Of a stretch of DNA of 64,000 bases, positions 23,175-34,149 are shown one piece after another; positions within the stretch are counted from its first letter, which is position 1; the number at the start of each line of letters is the position of its first letter. Source of the stretch: Rehmannia glutinosa (lineage: Eukaryota > Streptophyta > Magnoliopsida > Lamiales > Orobanchaceae); assembly GCA_016081115.2 (NCBI GenBank), contig JABTTQ020002610.1, forward strand, positions 310,030-374,029. The letters run 5' to 3'. The notes under the pieces are model-generated. The model did no database searches and had not been told where the DNA came from. It was given only the letters and a program-made list of their open reading frames with translations. The position numbers and the translations under genes were made by a program.

Positions 23175-23511
23175 TGTTGGGATTTAGTCCAGCATCCTGC
23201 TTGCAATGGGCTTTAAAAGAGGCGCGAGGCACGGCCCGCGATTCGAACTCGTGAGCGCTGGATTGCATAGTTAAAGGATAGCTTAAAAGATATGATTTGG
23301 ACTACCTATACCAACAGATGCATCTTCTTTTCTGGTGCCCATTACATAGAAACTCTGAGGTTAAGCGTGCTTGACCTGGAGTAGACATGGGATGGTTGAC
23401 TCTCTGGGAAGTTTTCTAGGGTGCGCGTGAGTGAGGACAAAGCGCGCTAGAAAATACTCATGTTGGTTTGTGGGGACAGTCGTCAATCCGAGTAGCGCTA
23501 GAGGTCCAACA
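23175..23511 (+). mobile_element. Cassandra TRIM, 3' LTR with 5S rRNA-like sequence
   Basis: A 337-bp LTR, TGTTGGGATTTAGTCC to GGTCCAACA, closely matching 9587-9919. The 5S-derived stretch is at about 23330-23430 (GAGGTTAAGCGTGCTTG). It is followed by CTGAA and then directly by the remainder of the element A LTR, so this is the distal end of the Cassandra insertion. Confidence 0.88.
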
Positions 23512-24965
23512 CTGAATATGCAAGAAGTCAACTGGAGACTAGAAGGAAGACTCCGCTATAAGGCAGCTGAGTGTGACAAGGAAGAAAAGAAGCGAACTCG
23601 ACTAAAGGTGCAGCTGAGATGCGGCTGAGTAAAGTGTCAGTCAAGTCAACTCAAAACAGCCAAGTCTCAAGTTGAAGTGACAGATGAGTCATCCAATGAT
23701 TGGAAGCTGACTCAAAGTCACCTGGGGAATTTAGGAAAGGCAGTCAAGTCGAGACAACTGAAAGAGATCCGTTGCACAGAAGTGAAGAAAATTACTTCAA
23801 CAAGTAATACTTCCATACTGCCTTTCTTAAACTGCTCAGTCCCAGAAGCGTGCAAAATGAATAAACCAATGGGAAGCACTGCACCTGTGTCAGAACTCTG
23901 TAAAGCTGAAGACTTATTCATACGAGGAAATGTCAATTCCAAGGACTGCAACAAGACAAGCCAACGACCACAAGTGTCTTTTGAAAATTAACCTATCTCT
24001 TCAACGGGCAAATATTCAAATGAACACTATAAAAGGCTGAGGAATCTATTTGAGAAAATGGGACCTTGATTACCTGAGAAAACCATTACAAGCAAGAAAG
24101 CATTATCTGTAACCTGAAAAATTCTCAAATCAATTAAGCTCAATCCTCAAGCCTACATTACGAAGGAAATCAATCCAACACTCACTGTGAAGGAAAGACG
24201 ACTTCAATCGTTGAAGAGGAAACATTTGAAGAATCAAGGGGTCTACATTCCACAAAGGATTGTAAAAAGGTTCAAGGTCGAACTTTACCTCAAGTTTTTG
24301 GAGGGCTTCGTGATCAAATCCAAGAAGCTTGAGCAAGTGGGCTGTAGTAGCAAGGCGATTGCCCCGTGAAGAAGCCGAGTTGTACGAGAAGCGATTGTGT
24401 GACCAAGGCATCTCAGACCGAGTCCCAAAGGATCAAGTCACCGTTGTGTGATCAAGACTTGCATCCGGATCGATAACCACTTTGTACATTGATCAATACT
24501 TAGTGGATTCCTCCAGGAGTTGGAGAAGAGAGGAGTAGAAGAATTACCCCATCTTGAACCTCTATAAAATTTATTGTGTCACTTACATTTCAAAGACTTT
24601 AATCACTTTGCATATTATTTTGATATATCTTTGATAAATATCTTTGTCCATCCGATAATTAACAAAGTGCTATAATCAAGTATTAAAACAAACTTAAACC
24701 AAGATTCAAGGGTGTTAAGTCTTCCTGAAAACATATCACAATCGAGTTAAGTTTTAGTCAAAACAATTTGAGTTATTCTATCAACAGATTGATCGAGTCC
24801 GTTGAGTGGCTAACTCATCGATCAACTAACTTAGCTGTCCATCAAGGACTTAGCTGTGAAGTATTAACTCTGAACGTCTTAAAAGGACTAAATCGAAAAG
24901 TTGGTAAGGTTTATTCAACCCCCACCCCATTCTAAACCTTACACTCACACCCCTTGGGACCTACA
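23512..24965 (+). repeat. Element A 3' LTR, right fragment
   Basis: This continues the LTR begun at 9453, from CTGAATATGCAAGAAG to GGGACCTACA at 24965, and aligns with 20970-22702. A TATAAAAGG box is at 24028-24036. The sequence after 24965 is unrelated to any primer site, as expected for the outer end of an integrated element. Confidence 0.85.
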
Positions 24966-26763
24966 CACACCACCTTCTAAAATTTGAACCCATTCACCCT
25001 TATTCAATCCCTTTACTCAAATGTTATACGTTCAAGTGTAGGGTAACATATATATCAAGATAAGGCTTGAATTGTGGCTATCAAAAAAAATTAGGCAATA
25101 GGCTCAAGTTGGTTAACTAGGAATTTCAACATCATTAGGTAAGTAAAAGGCTTGAAAGGCTAACAAAGATGGCCTTTAATCATTTTCACAATTCGCATAC
25201 AACATGTGACTTTGACAGAGATACCAGAGCAAGTTCTAGAATTCTAACACATGAATGATACACTCAAGTTTCAAACAAGACTGCATATGATGAAAGCAGT
25301 AAAGACTTAAAATCTCGCAGACTTGTAAATACGTAATTCAAAGCATCAAACCATATTCTCCATATAAACATGCTCAATGTTATCTAATCAAGGCTCAAAC
25401 GACTCACACTTAACACCTAATCATAACAATACAAATGTTTCAAAATATAGCATGAGTCGCATCATACGATCAACTCACTCGCTAAAATCTATGAAAGCAA
25501 TAAACGTGCTTCTAATGCAAATGCAACCTAAAATGTTCTACATGCAACTATATGAACACACAAAATAAAAAATAAAAAATAAAAAAAATTCTATCCACAC
25601 CCTTCATATCAAAATAACTCTCTCTCCGTGGAATTATATCGCACGTATGGAAAGATAGAATTTCAATAAAATAAAGTGTGAGTTACCATTGGGTTGTCTC
25701 CCAACAAGCGCTAGATTTACCGTCTATAGCTCGACGTATGAATTGGTGCCTCCATTGAATGCATATATTAGCTGTTTTGGGTCATGGTCAAGTGCCATAT
25801 TTCCCTTACTTGCACCTATTAATGCATACTTGGGGTGTCCAAGCAAGGATTGGAGTCCTGACGTAGGAATATACTGATCTGGTTTACGTGTATGTTGTTC
25901 TTTTGCATATGTATGATCAGTGCTCTTCTCATTCTGGAACAACTTTCTTATGATATCTCGCATGAACTGCTCGTTCGTACACGCATAGGTTATGTGTTCC
26001 TTGTCCTGTTTTGCACTTCATCGGCACCACACATTATTTGACTGTGCATAGACACACAGTCTGTGTGTGGTTCCAAACTTTCTTGCTTTTCTAGGATCTC
26101 CGACTCCTCATATTTGGTACCACTCCTTAAATGAATGGTACCACATTGTTCTTTAAAGTTGATTTCAGTGGTGCTTGGTAATCGGCTATTTTGCTGTTGT
26201 CCACCAACGATTGTAGCTAATAGGCCAATTTGGGTTTCAAGATTTTTCATTCGTGTACCCAATGTATTAGCGAATTGTTTCAGTTGTAACTCTAACTTGT
26301 CCTTATTTGCTTCATCACGTGTAAAATGGTTCCTCGTATCGCTCATGAACAAACTTGTTTGACTCATTAACGAGGTGAGGGCTTCTTCTAAAGATGGTTT
26401 ACCATCCGCAAACAATAGTAAATCCATTCGTTACATTGAAGCTTGATGGAAGTTGAATCACATTCTCCCTGTTAGCATATAAAAAATCTTCGTGATTCCC
26501 CCAATCTGGATAATAGCATGTAGGAGTAAGATTATTCCAATAACTGTAAGAATTCCAGTTATTGAAATAATTGACTTTCTCCATCCGAGCGAGTGTTCGT
26601 ATACTACTTGCACCAACTCAAAGAAACAAATCAAACATTGTAGAAGTAGAATTTACAAAAGAAAAATGAAATAAAATAAAACTATCTAAATTAAAAATAA
26701 TTCTATTTATCGCAATATTAGCACCAAAAATTGTATTAGTCCCCGGCAACGGCGCCAAAAACT
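24966..26763 (-). mobile_element. Deleted Athila/Tat-like gypsy internal region (G2)
   Basis: On the minus strand this runs from the primer site TGGCGCCGTTGCCGGGGA (complement of 26740-26757, tRNA-Asp type) through a gag C-terminal fragment to a pol-end/3' non-coding segment carrying TTGTTGGGAGACAACCCAA (about 25690). Compared with G1, the gag N-terminal domain and all of protease to integrase are missing. The stretch 24966-25680 looks like gypsy 3' non-coding DNA, and element A is probably inserted in it. No 3' LTR is visible in the window. Confidence 0.6.
25990..26600 (-). pseudogene. G2 gag C-terminal fragment
   Basis: Two open stretches (26584-26399 and 26427-25990) encode an Asn/Tyr-rich segment (YFNNWNSYSYWNNLTPTCYY) and then a helical segment (GTRMKNLETQIGLLATIVGG) ending in CGTIHLRSGTKYE. 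This is the usual junction between Gag and protease in Athila/Tat-like elements. The Retrotrans_gag domain that precedes it in G1 is deleted here, so the product cannot be functional. Confidence 0.65.
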
Positions 26764-28524
26764 TGTTCGCTTTATTTTTAGTTTCACCGCAAGTGTACGG
26801 TGTAGTTTATAGAAATAGTGTAAGCAAGATCGTATCCACAGAGACTAATAAATTAGTGCGCTAAGTATTGAACCAAGATAGTTTTACTTTTATTTAGACG
26901 ATCGAATATTGATGGTTGTTGTGGAGGTTGAGATAGAAATAACCACAAAAATACAAGATACAAATATTAATGGAATTATCAAGAGAATGAAATGGATTCC
27001 CGGGTTATGGTTTCAATTAATATTCCTCTTGTTGTCTAAATTAATCAAAGCCAAAGTTATTATCATTATACCTATAAGACGATCACACATATGTTTTATC
27101 CCCCCTCTCGAGATGTATATAAAACGTAGATTGAAATATCTATGCTAGCATCTCTATTCAATAATAGATATACAACTCCCAAAAGCACCAAATATCAAAT
27201 GTCCTCACAAATATCTACAAACCTCTCGATTCATGCAAATATTCATGTCAAGTACTCAAGATCAAATATTGAAGCTCATCTCTCAAATTATGAATCAATA
27301 TATCAAACTTGCTAAATCATTGGCCAAAGTGCTCAAGAATCAAATATTGAAGCTCATCTCTCGAATTATGAATCAATATATCAAACATGCTAACTATAGA
27401 CCAAATGATAAAACAAGAACAAGCATGAAGTACTCAAATAGGCTTTAAGACAATAACTTCAACTAAGATTAAAACATCCAACAAGAGTTCAATTAATCTA
27501 CTTCCAAAACCCGAAAATCACAAGAAGTTTAGCTACTCATTACAAATAAACAACCCATAGACAAATTATTCATATTCATGACAAGCTAAAATGAAAGATT
27601 AAAACACAAAGAATGAGAAAACTTAGGGAAAGTCGATAATCTCTCGATAAATCTTCGATCCTTAAGCTTCGATTCGTCTCAATTCTTCCCTTGATTCTTC
27701 CTTAATGAAGTTGAGTTGTTTCTTGTGTTTTTGGGTATATTCCAGACCTTTCTCCCCTTGTGTGCGCCCCCCAAGAAGTGTTCTTATAGTGTTTGGGTCA
27801 AAACTACATCAATGTGCTGTCAAAATTGGACATTTCCGCATAGACGCACGGGTCGTACGCCCAACGCACGACCTGGTCGTGCTCCAGGCTGTAAGAAATG
27901 CTGAAAGTCTTCAGGCACGCACGGGTTGTGCGCCCCATGCACGGGTCGCGCATCACACGCACGGGTTGCGCGCCTCTCAAACTTCCGAATTTGCTTATGG
28001 GGTCCTCATAAGAGTTATAGCCCTATCTTTAGCTTTCCGTATCCACTTGAATCAGCTCAATATCAATTTTTGTAGAGCGGGTTATGATCAAAATACTAAA
28101 CCCTGCCAGTGCTAGAAATTCCAGACGCGTTTGGACGTTTCTTGAGATCAATCCCCTCGTTGTTTCATCATCCACGCTTCTTTTGACACAAGACTCATCA
28201 TTATGACTCTAGGCTCAATATAGTTGACCCACAATATGGATTTGACCACTCAAATGACTCGAAACCATGGAAATTAACACATAACTTTTCTCGATTTGGC
28301 TTCCAATTCAGTGCATGCTATCATTTCTTGGTGGTTCTACATTGGAATGCTCATATTTGCCACAGATATACTCTAAATATAGTCAAATTCCTACAAAATG
28401 AGCAAAGTGTAACATCTTTTCCATATAGAGAGAAAATAGCCCATATTAGTGAGTTAATGCATGTTTATCAATCAATTATACCTACAAATAAGCCCCAAAA
28501 TACGTGCAAAACTCACACTAATCA
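26764..28524 (-). repeat. Gypsy LTR (3' LTR of G1 and/or 5' LTR of G2)
   Basis: About 1.76 kb; on the plus strand it begins TGTTCGCTTTATTTTTAG next to the G2 primer site and ends CACACTAATCA. It aligns with 35679-37107 but is clearly diverged, so the two are not a fresh LTR pair. Its position suits a shared LTR between two head-to-tail internal regions. It contains a 77-bp tandem duplication (27252-27405) and GC-rich quasi-palindromic motifs at 27836-27980. Confidence 0.65.
27252..27405. repeat. 77-bp tandem duplication within the gypsy LTR
   Basis: Two adjacent units start GTACTCAAG (27252) and GTGCTCAAG (27329), each with CAAATATTGAAGCTCATCTC. The other LTR has one unit (about 36170-36240). 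Confidence 0.8.
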
Positions 28525-29625
28525 ATTGGCCATCTCCCATGCATGAACCTCGTCCATCCGACCCTATCGAACAATCTCCGTACGTCGTTCTATATACCAA
28601 GTGTTTGGGTAGACTCGTCATCATCATGTAGAGTAGGGTTCATAGGGCGAGTGACCAACCTATTACATTTCTCTACGTCCTCGTCTCGTGAGAGCTTTAC
28701 CCGCTAAGCTGCATAACTATTCGGGTCTACGTTCTGTTGTGCCCTCTCCCTTAGTCTTCTTCTTTTGGCGGCCATATCACCCCATTTCAATATTGTACCT
28801 AGTAAAAGAATATGTGAGATTTCGGATAAACTTAGCAATAACAAAAGAATATGGTGAAATCATGCCTATTGTTCACTATCCATAAAGAGTATAATTTCTC
28901 ATCTCCACAAGTCTAAAATCAAGGATTACTCCCATTTTTGTCTTTCAATACAATTGTGGAGAATTCAAAATCAATTGTACTCTAAATATCAATGACTAAT
29001 AATAAACAATCAAGAACTCAAACATTCACCAATTCAAGATGCCACCAAGTGTTTGATGTTATGCCCCAAAGAATAATCAAAGTAAACCATGACAATTATA
29101 TCACATATTGCACCATACATCAATCTCTAATGGATATTCTACAAGAAAATCGAAGAGAGAGTGTAATTCTTACCAAAATCCCCAAGAATTATCAACAAGG
29201 ATGAACTTTAAGCCCTAGGGTCTTTCTTCAAACAAAACCTCAAACCAAACTCAGTTTTTGTGAAAATATGTGTGAGTGTGTGATGAGAATGACGGATTAT
29301 GAGTAAAATCCGAGTAGAGACTCGAAAACTTTGGCAAAATGCGGAATGGGGCGAGAGGATTTATGAATTAGGGCTGAGTAATGTGTTCGAAGTGAAGAAG
29401 AGTACCCTAAATCGCGACCTAATATTTCTTCAGCGGACAGACGCATGAGTCGTGCGCTTACGTACGGCCTGCTCGTGCGTCAAGTCGAAGGTGTGCTAAA
29501 CCTTTGCAATGGCGCATGGGCCGTGCGTATGCGCACGAGGTACTTATGCGTCAATGCGAATGACGTTTTTTTTTTATAAAAACAAGTAAATCATATCTAA
29601 ATTATGGGAAAAAATAATAACAAAC
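28525..29625 (-). other. G1 3' non-coding region downstream of pol
   Basis: On the minus strand this lies between the end of integrase and the LTR. It starts with the pol-end signature GGGAGGCAACCCAATGG (near 29630). It holds GC-rich repeats like those of the LTRs at 29440-29560. I see no convincing gene. A purine-rich GGGAGATGGCCAAT beside the LTR (28525-28538, minus strand) could be the plus-strand primer. Confidence 0.45.
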
Positions 29626-29689
29626 CATTGGGTTGCCTCCCAATAAGCGTTAAATTTAACGTCTATAAATTGACGCCTGTATGTTTCAA

Positions 29690-30711
29690 TCAAGGATCCC
29701 TCAAGGTGATGTATGCCACCTCCTCCTTTTGGTCTCTGTGGAAATGGTGCTTGATCTTTTGACCGATGGCCATAAATGTCTCTCCATCTCGTGTCAATAA
29801 TTCCACTACTCCAGGGGGTGATAATACTTTCTTAATTACGAACGGCCTCGACCAATGACATTTGAGATTTTCGGGAAATATTTTGAGACGTGAGTTATAC
29901 AAGAAGACTTGTTCACCCGGTAAGAACTCTCATTTCTTAATCATCTTGTTATGCCATCTCTTAGTACGCTATTTGTAAATTCGGGAGTTCTCATAGGCCT
30001 CGTCTCTGAATTCTTCCATTTGATTTAAATGCAGTAGCCTTTCTTCACTCGTTGTTTTGAAGTTAAAATTTAACTTCTTTACCGCACGGAATGCTTTATG
30101 TTCTAACTCCACGGGTAAGTGACACGATTTTACGAACACAAGCTGATATGGAGATGTGCCCAAAGGTGTCTTGAAAGTTGTCCGATATGCCCATAAAGAA
30201 TCATCTAACTTCATAGACCAATCTTTGCGATTTATGCTCACAGTCTTTTCTAAGATTTGCTTAATCTCTCGTTTGACTACTTCAGCTTGCCCATTTGCTT
30301 GTGGATGGTATGCCAATGCAACTTTATGCATAATACCATACTTTGCAAGTAGATTGCTCATCAACTTATTCACAAAATGTGACCCCCGTCACTTATCAAA
30401 GCTCTCGGAGTTCCAAATTGAGTGAATATATTTTTCTTCAAGAAACACATTACTACTTGTGCATCATTTGTCTGTGAAGGAATCGCTTCTACCCATTGGT
30501 ATACATACTCCATTGCGAGTACAATGTATTGATAGCCCGAAGATGATGGAAAAGGGCCCATGAAGTCAATTCCCCACACATCAAATAACTTCATTTCCAT
30601 CATATTTGTCATAGGCATCTCATGACTTCTAGATATGTTCCCCATTCGCTGGCATCTATCACACTTCTGCACATACAAATAACAATCATTATACAAAGTA
30701 GGCCAATATAA
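29690..30711 (-). pseudogene. G1 integrase
   Basis: Minus-strand integrase: the zinc-finger end CDRCQRMGNIS (about 30650), core GIDFMGPFPSSSGYQYIVLA with the first catalytic Asp (about 30570), a frame change at about 30372, then the Glu motif region HPQANGQAEVVKREIK (about 30280) and ALWAYRTTFKTPLG-like DSLWAYRT (about 30200). The C-terminal part is SRPFVIKKVLSPPGVVEL (about 29850). The zinc-finger N-terminus is displaced by two insertions at 30712-31850. It inserts element cDNA; this copy is broken. Confidence 0.8.
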
Positions 30712-31126
30712 GAGCATCCCCAAAAGTCTCTTCAAATCAAGAATCCTCTTCATTTTAAAGAGTTAACTACAAAAAACCATCTCCAACAAACTCTTTATTT
30801 TAATATTTAAATTTAGAGAAGAAGTTTTCACTCTCCAAATTTGGAGAGCAAAAACAACTCTCTATAATTAATTGCATGATGTTTCTTGCACTTTGAATTA
30901 TCTTTTTGATTGACACTTTCTAAATCCAACACAAATTTTGCAAAATTTCATTAATTACTTCTAATATTCCATGTGTAATAGATTAATGTTGGAAAAAGAT
31001 AAAATAAAGAGTCAAATATAAAGAGAGTGTTGGAAAATATAAAAAATTTTACTCTTTAAATTTAAAGATGCTCTTTATTTTGCTAGAGATGCTCTTTAAA
31101 TATAAAGAGTCTCTTGGGAATGCTCA
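30712..31126. mobile_element. Tourist-like MITE inside G1 integrase
   Basis: 415 bp with imperfect terminal inverted repeats GAGCATCCCCAAAAGTCTCTT and, from the other end, GAGCATTCCCAAGAGACTCTT. The flanks are TAA and AAA, fitting a mutated 3-bp target duplication. Gypsy integrase codons (AAKVLQSG, then YWPTL) resume on either side, which proves this is an insertion. It has no coding capacity. Confidence 0.7.
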
Positions 31127-31160
31127 AACCCACTTTGTAGTACCTTCGCAGCAGTGCATG

Positions 31161-31850
31161 TTATTAATACGTTTCAGGGGGAATATTAATACTTTTGTGG
31201 AAAAAACTAATACTTTTCATGAGGATTATTAAAAACTGCTCAATGAGTTACTAATACTTTTCCAAGTGATTGTTAATACTTTTTAAGGAAAAAACTAATA
31301 CTTTTGAGGATTGCCTAATATTATATCACTACCTAATACTTTTCAAGGGGACAATTAATACATTTTAGGTGGGCTACTAATACTTTGACGCAAAAAAATC
31401 AATACTTTTCATTAGGGCTAATAATAATTATTGTTCAAGGGGATTACTAATACTTTTCAGATGCACTGCTAATACTTTTCAGGGGAAAACGTATACTTTA
31501 AAGACCCCTAATATTACAAAAAATACCATCGGTCCAGAGATCCTATGGCACTACCCCAAAATATTATAAAAATACTACTGACGCATGAAATTACAAAAAA
31601 ACCTGGGCCGTGTTGGATCCGTCGAAAAGAAAAGACCCGTTAAACGGTCTAACCCAAGTCTTTGTCTATTTTTTTATTTCTATTTGTAATAATGGAAACA
31701 AGAAAAAATCAACCAACCCACATACATGGGCGGGGACAGGGGTCAACCTGGGCCCCGACCCACCCTTTTTTTTTAATTTAGTTAAAATTTATATAATTTG
31801 CGAAGGGGCATTTTACACAATTTTAGTATGGAAACTTTCTTTCTTTCTGA
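31161..31850. mobile_element. Second insertion in G1 integrase, with TACTAATAC minisatellite
   Basis: Between gypsy codons ending near 31160 and resuming near 31850 lies about 690 bp. The first half is a degenerate array of ACTAATACTTTTCA-type units (31160-31510). The second half has GACCCGTTAAACGGTCTAA (about 31637-31655), matching the right end of the peroxidase-carrying element at 43884-45247. One end is therefore related to that family; the other terminus is not found, so it is probably truncated. Confidence 0.5.
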
Positions 31851-32850
31851 TCTTAAGAGAAATGATACCATTGTAAAACTCCCCCACACTCTTCTTGAGG
31901 CACACATCGTCTGATGATCATGTCTGCGCACCTCTTAAAGAGCAAGGGATCATCCAACATATAAAATTTTACATCATGGAGGAACTTCTTCTTCTGATAA
32001 GAGGATAAATCTGGAGGCAAAATTCCCGCTACCAAGAAATTTACGAAATCCGTGTACCATGGGAATGTTGCTTGTGCTAATAAAAGTTGTTCATCTGGAA
32101 ACTCTTCTTTAATCGATTTTATACCCTCTTTCTCATTCTTTTTGTATTCAAGCCTGAATAAGTGGTCTGCCACCACATTTTTGCATCCCTTTCTATCTCT
32201 AATTTCCACATTGAATTCTTGCAACAAGAGAATCCACCGAATTAGTCTCGGTTTTGCATCTTTCTTGTCAAAGAGACATTTGATAACCATCCAAAAAATA
32301 ATAATAATAATCAAATCTCGCCAAACGATCTAACATCATATCAATAAAGGGGAAGAAAAAATGATCTTTACGAGTAGCATCATTCAACTTTCTATAATCA
32401 ATATAGATACGCCACCCTGTAATGGTCCTAGTAGCAATTAACTCATCATTTTCATTCTTTACTACTGTCATCACTCCCTTCTTTGGTACCACTTGTACTG
32501 GACTCACCCAATAACTATCAGATATAGCATACACAATCCCTGCATCTAACCACTTTAAAACTTCTTTCCTGACAACTTCTTGTATAATAGGGTTTAATAT
32601 TCTTTGATTCTACACTGAGGGTTTATACAAATCTTCCATACGAATTTTATGCATGACAATTGATGGACTTATGCCTTTCAAATCAGATATAGACCAACCT
32701 AGTGCAGACTTATATTTTCTCAACACCCGAAGCAGTTTATCAAGTTGAACCGAAGTTAAAAGGGAAGATACGATTACCAGATTCGTCTCATTTGCACCAA
32801 AGAATGCATATTTAGGTGCTCAGGTAACAGTTTGAGTTTCGGGGTCGAAA
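31851..32850 (-). pseudogene. G1 reverse transcriptase start fused by deletion to RNase H end
   Basis: On the minus strand, pol continues from the protease into the RT N-terminus (VLKWLDAGIVYAISDSYWVSPVQVVPKKGG-like, then RTITGWRIYIDYRKLNDATRKDH, 32530-32340) and FLDGY at about 32290. It then jumps straight to an RNase H/linker segment (KKDAKPRLIRWILLLQEF, then KNVVADHLFRL, 32280-32140) and the integrase leader (PWYTDFVNFLVAG). The RT palm with YVDD and most of RNase H are missing. An AAT-repeat (32297-32313) marks the fusion. Confidence 0.75.
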
Positions 32851-32864
32851 TCAGCTGTTTGGGG

Positions 32865-34016
32865 TTACACACGGGCTGCCCATGCGCGTAAGCATGATCC
32901 GTGCATCTCTCGTCCTGCTTCTTGTCTGCTTCGGCACCACACATGGGTTGCCCATGTTTTTGAACTGGTTTCTCCTAAGTCCTTCTTCATGTTTTCGCCT
33001 CTCGCGCTTTTCGGTAGTTCTTGCATGTTATTTAGAGCACAAACATAGTCATACAAGTCTTGGTTGTCGAAATCAAGCGTTACACATGACGTCGAACATG
33101 AATGGGTTAAACCAAATTCTAAATCATCATGAGACAATGTATGATCTATGTAATCATCAATGCACGAATCAGCTACATCTAAGAAATTGCAGTTCTCAAC
33201 ACTATCATGAAATTTCATAGCCTTATAGATAGAAAATAAAATATGCTCATCATTAACCCGTAATGTGAGCTCCCCCTTCTGCACATCTATCAAAGATTTT
33301 TTGGTGGCTAGGATTGGACGCCCAAGTATCAGTGGGACGTCACATTCTTCCTCCATGTCAAGCACTAGGAAATCCACGGGGAATATGAATGTATCAACCT
33401 TCACAAGCACATCTTCTATGATTCCCTTAGGATACATGAGTGATCTATCCACAAGTTGTAAGGTGATAGTGGATGGCTTTACCTCTCCCAATCCAAGCTT
33501 CCTGAAAATAGACAAAGGCATTAAGTTAATACTTGCTCCTAGATCACATAATGCTTTATTAAAGAAAACACCCCTATTGCACAAGGGATAGTGAAACTCC
33601 CCCGGATCTTTGAGCTTTTGAGGTACTTTTCTTTGAATGATGGCACTGCACTCCTCAGTCAGATTTACTATCTCAAATCCTGTCATCTTTTGATTTTTAG
33701 ACATCACATCTTTTAGAAACTTCGCATAGTTAGGCATTTGTTCTACTGCGTCTGCAAAAGGTATGTTAATATGGACTTTCTTAAAGATGTCCAGAAATTT
33801 AGCAAATTGGGCATCTAACTTTTTCTTTTGAAAGCGTTGAGGAAAATGGAGGGGAGTAGTAAGTTTTGAAAAATCAGAGTTAGAAGAAGATTTAAGCTTC
33901 TCAGCCCCTTTTTGCTCATCATTGTGTCCCTTGTTTCCATCCTCGACCTCAATGTTGCCGTTTGCTACTGTGTCTTCGTTTCTTGGGGTCAAAATCAGTT
34001 GTTTGGCACCACGCAT
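32865..34016 (-). pseudogene. G1 gag end and aspartic protease
   Basis: A 383-codon open frame on the minus strand. The retropepsin-like fold carries ALCDLGASINLMPLSIF, with the catalytic DLGAS at residues 158-162 (about 33545-33531), followed by a flap and DVPLILGRPIL. The N-terminal part (LHFPQRFQKKKLDAQFAKFL) is the usual Athila/Tat segment between Gag and protease. The frame is the longest in the element, but its C-terminus runs into the GC-rich repeat (32865-32960) and stops, so it is no longer joined to RT. The protease would cleave the Gag-Pol precursor. Confidence 0.8.
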
Positions 34017-34149
34017 GGGTTGATCGTGCGTCGATGCATGGGCCGTACGTGGCTGTGATTTTTCACTATTTCCTGAGTTTTCGGCCCCTCGTACTCATAC
34101 CACCCCTTAGACGAATGGCTTTCCACTGCTCATTTGGTTTGACTACATT

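Noticed and set aside
1..24965. RIP-like or deamination damage as the cause of the CTG/CAG changes
   Set aside because: The changes are insertions, losses or CTG-to-TCG swaps, not the C-to-T transitions that deamination gives.
25724..25963. Minus-strand 79-codon ORF as a gene
   Set aside because: It lies in gypsy 3' non-coding DNA beside the GGGAGACAACCC signature and has no recognisable motif.
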